The notes under the pieces: model-generated
Told to the model about the DNA's origin: nothing
The model's database searches: none
The model's input: only the letters and a program-made list of their open reading frames with translations
Assembly: GCA_947470005.1 (NCBI GenBank)
Contig: CANISA010000064.1
Location: 1 to 7,931 of the forward strand
Direction of reading: 5' to 3'
DNA: 7,931 bases
Source of the DNA: Legionellaceae bacterium
Lineage (GTDB): Bacteria; Pseudomonadota; Gammaproteobacteria; Legionellales; Legionellaceae
Part shown: in pieces, positions 6,550 to 7,931 of the stretch
Layout of the letters: each line of letters opens with the position of its first letter
Numbering within the stretch: the first letter of the stretch is position 1
Translations under genes and position numbers: made by a program

Positions 6550-6579
6550 ATTGTACGTTAGAGCACGACGCTTATTCAA
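6550..6579 (-). promoter_or_regulatory. Candidate sigma70 promoter of queF
   Basis: On the minus strand TTGAAT (6574-6579) and TACAAT (6550-6555) are separated by 18 bases, matching four and five of six consensus positions. Transcription would start near 6543, giving a leader of about 22 bases before the ATG at 6520. This argues against the longer frame starting at 6550 and leaves no room for a preQ1 riboswitch. Confidence 0.5.
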
Positions 6580-6593
6580 CTCAGGATGTTGGC

Positions 6594-6833
6594 TTATTTT
6601 TTATTGACATGCATCGGATTATGCGTCTGAGAATTACTTGCAGATTCATCAGCTGGTCGTGTGGCTGCCTCGGCTTTAAATCGGTGCGTAAGATTGGGCG
6701 GAGAAAGCAGTGTCAATGAGGAGTCCTGAAGCAAGATCCCTGGATCCCGCTTACAAGCCGCGGGACGTAGGGCTTCGAAAGATGAAGTTCGGCGCATAAC
6801 GTTTCCATGATTGTTGTCCTGATTTTCTCTCAT
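6594..6833 (-). CDS. Doubtful small open frame, 79 codons, unknown
   Basis: I do not recognise this product. The frame from ATG 6833 to TAA 6594 encodes a hydrophilic protein with no membrane span, signal peptide or known motif and a basic end (HVNKK). The ATG at 6833 lacks a Shine-Dalgarno; a second in-frame ATG (codon 13, near 6797) has a GGAA about 8 bases upstream and would give 67 residues. The part around codons 21-32 (ALRPAACKRDPGIL) is encoded by a GC-rich palindromic repeat, so this stretch is not ordinary coding sequence. It could be a real small gene carrying a repeat insertion, a decayed gene, or chance. It sits between cvfB and queF on the same strand, 109 bases after cvfB. Confidence 0.25.
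   Translation of the reverse strand: MRENQDNNHGNVMRRTSSFEALRPAACKRDPGILLQDSSLTLLSPPNLTHRFKAEAATRPADESASNSQTHNPMHVNKK
6733..6775. repeat. GC-rich imperfect palindromic element
   Basis: The core is TCCCGC (6745-6750) and GCGGGA (6760-6765) around a 9-base loop. Beyond a symmetric 3x3 internal loop (GGA/CGT) the arms continue with CCCT (6738-6741) and AGGG (6769-6772), and then AAG/CTT (6733-6735 and 6773-6775) after a 2-base bulge. The whole can fold as a 43-base hairpin. The build, a ggatcccgc arm facing gcgggac, is like that of the small dispersed palindromic repeats of many proteobacterial genomes. Only one copy is in this window, so dispersal is inferred. It is GC-richer than its surroundings and lies inside the doubtful small frame. 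Confidence 0.5.
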
Positions 6834-6942
6834 TTTTTCAACCGCAACGAGCCACTGATGTTTAGCTCCCTGTCAAACACTCACTGCCATTTACTGTTGA
6901 TTATCAATCTAATGTGAATTAAGTATAGTCGTCAATACAGCT

Positions 6943-7800
6943 TCATGCGCAGTGCGTGCCTTTCGATTGATCTTTTTTCAACCGAATTCCATTGGGTTCG
7001 ATATTAATCTCTCCCTGTTTATAGAGATGACCAATCGCGCTTTTAAAGCTTTTTTTACTCTCACTGAAGGCGTGCTTAATCTCCAGAGATGAGCTCTTAT
7101 CGTGTAATGGCAAAAAACCACCCACATGATGTAACTCCGTAAGAATGCGCTTGGCTAGCTCACGAATGCTATTTTGACCCATTTTTCTTAAGACAACATC
7201 CATCTTGCCATCATCTCGTATGGTTTTGATGTAACCTCGTATCCTTGTCCCATAACTCAACGCCTGAAAAATATCCCCTGAATGGATCAATCCCCAGTGA
7301 CTGTCATTAATGATGACCTTATTTCCTAACGCGGTGGTTTCAGCAACCAACAAGCTCACCTCCTCACCTGGTTTAACGTGTGCTGGCGATTTATCCAGAA
7401 AATAATCAAGTTTAGAGCTGGCAATAATACGCCCTTGATTATCTTGCTTCACATAAACGAGATAGGATTTATTTTCTTCCATGGGACGAGCCTGTTCTGG
7501 GTGCGGCACCAGCAAGTCTTTATCCAGCCCCCAATCAAGGAAGGCACCGACACGATTAACATCAATCACCTTCAAATATGCACAGTGTCCTAACGTGGCA
7601 CGAGGACGCAAGGTTGTTGCAATGATCTTGTCTTCCGAATCAAAATAGATAAATACATCGAGCAAATCGTTCACCTGGCTGCCTGGGGGCACCACTTTAT
7701 TGGGCAATAAAATTTCGCCCCTATCATCGCCATCCAGGTAAATACCAAACGGCACCTCTTTTATCACTTTTAATTGGTTAAACTGGCCTATTTTAATCAT
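6943..7800 (-). CDS. cvfB: CvfB/YitL-family S1 RNA-binding protein
   Basis: This 285-residue cytosolic protein matches the CvfB family, named for a Staphylococcus virulence regulator that binds RNA; YitL of Bacillus is another member. The architecture is three S1-type OB folds followed by a winged helix. The first S1 is at ~1-65 (MIKIGQFNQLKV, FGIYLDG, GEILLPNK); the second at ~70-131 carries the family signature VGAFLDWGLDKDLLVPHPEQ (84-103) and ends in RIIASSKLDYFLD (124-136); the third is at ~145-205 (GLIHSGDIF, GTRIRGYIKTIRDDGKMDV). The C-terminal winged helix is at ~211-275 (SKKSFKSAIGHLYKQGEI). A GTG at 7812 would add four residues; the ATG at 7800 matches the family's MIKIGQ-type start and has GAG about 8 bases upstream. 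A role in translation or RNA turnover is a family-level inference. Confidence 0.92.
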   Translation of the reverse strand: MIKIGQFNQLKVIKEVPFGIYLDGDDRGEILLPNKVVPPGSQVNDLLDVFIYFDSEDKIIATTLRPRATLGHCAYLKVIDVNRVGAFLDWGLDKDLLVPHPEQARPMEENKSYLVYVKQDNQGRIIASSKLDYFLDKSPAHVKPGEEVSLLVAETTALGNKVIINDSHWGLIHSGDIFQALSYGTRIRGYIKTIRDDGKMDVVLRKMGQNSIRELAKRILTELHHVGGFLPLHDKSSSLEIKHAFSESKKSFKSAIGHLYKQGEINIEPNGIRLKKDQSKGTHCA

Positions 7801-7839
7801 GTATTGACTCACTATTTATCATGACTGAGCTTACCATAG

Positions 7840-7855
7840 AAACACGCGTGTGTTT
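7840..7855. promoter_or_regulatory. Near-perfect 16-bp palindrome upstream of cvfB, possible operator
   Basis: AAACACGCGTGTGTTT is self-complementary except at one G/T position near the centre. It lies 40 bases upstream of the cvfB ATG. It fills the spacer of a weak minus-strand promoter candidate (-35 ATGAAT at 7856-7861, -10 TATGGT at 7833-7838). That position would suit a repressor site. It is not followed by a T-run on either strand, so a terminator is less likely. The promoter boxes are poor matches. Confidence 0.35.
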
Positions 7856-7883
7856 ATTCATCTCTTCATCCCGCGACTATTGA

Positions 7884-7911
7884 TTGACATTCGCCATTAG
7901 AAATATAAAAT
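7884..7911 (+). promoter_or_regulatory. Strong sigma70-like promoter reading out of the window
   Basis: TTGACA (7884-7889, perfect -35) and TAAAAT (7906-7911, five of six) are spaced by 16 bases. A TATAAA overlaps the -10 region. The start would fall near 7918. An ATG at 7926-7928, preceded by GGGA (7916-7919), could begin the next gene, whose remainder is outside the window. Confidence 0.5.
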
Positions 7912-7931
7912 AACTGGGATTTATTATGGAG

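Noticed and set aside
6521..6593. preQ1 riboswitch ahead of queF
   Set aside because: The predicted leader is only ~22 bases and I see no C-rich loop and A-rich tail of a preQ1 aptamer.
7378..7593. 71-codon + strand frame over cvfB
   Set aside because: It is the antisense shadow of a gene with full family similarity.

Overview
The window reads as a chromosomal stretch of a gammaproteobacterium, most likely of the Legionellales or a related lineage. The reasons are the dacA-ybeD-lipB gene order shared with enteric gammaproteobacteria, a DedA/PAP2/LssY_C fusion of the kind named after Legionella LssY, the long (bimodular) form of QueF, and moderate base composition. No taxonomic search was possible, so this placement is inference.

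Left part (1-2945, + strand): the last 16 codons of a D-alanyl-D-alanine carboxypeptidase (dacA), then ybeD (DUF493), lipB overlapping it by one base, and 5 bases after lipB a 665-residue membrane protein. That protein joins an intact-looking DedA module to a PAP2 module whose catalytic motifs are all lost and to an LssY_C-like tail. The four genes probably form one transcription unit. lipA, the usual partner downstream of lipB in enterics, is not here.

Middle (2953-4172, - strand): proC converges on the membrane-protein gene with a 7-base gap. Two bases upstream of its start codon ends a 110-codon open frame that is a chimera. Its first ~52 residues are the N-terminus of an Old Yellow Enzyme (NemA-like alkene reductase), and its last ~57 are the C-terminus of ProA (gamma-glutamyl phosphate reductase). 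This looks like a deletion scar that removed most of both enzymes but kept the frame and the coupled translation of proC. A roughly 100-base divergent region with overlapping promoter-like elements separates it from a class I/II aminotransferase gene (4173-5339, + strand).

Right part: 5340-5677 has no intact gene but holds a C-terminal remnant of an IS256-family (mutator-type) transposase. Then come queF on the - strand with its own promoter, a doubtful 79-codon frame that carries a GC-rich palindromic repeat, and cvfB (S1-domain RNA-binding protein), also on the - strand. The last ~50 bases hold a strong sigma70-like promoter pointing out of the window into the next gene.

No defence system, CRISPR array or complete mobile element is visible. 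The most unusual items are the OYE-ProA chimera ahead of proC and the degenerate PAP2 half of the LssY-like fusion.
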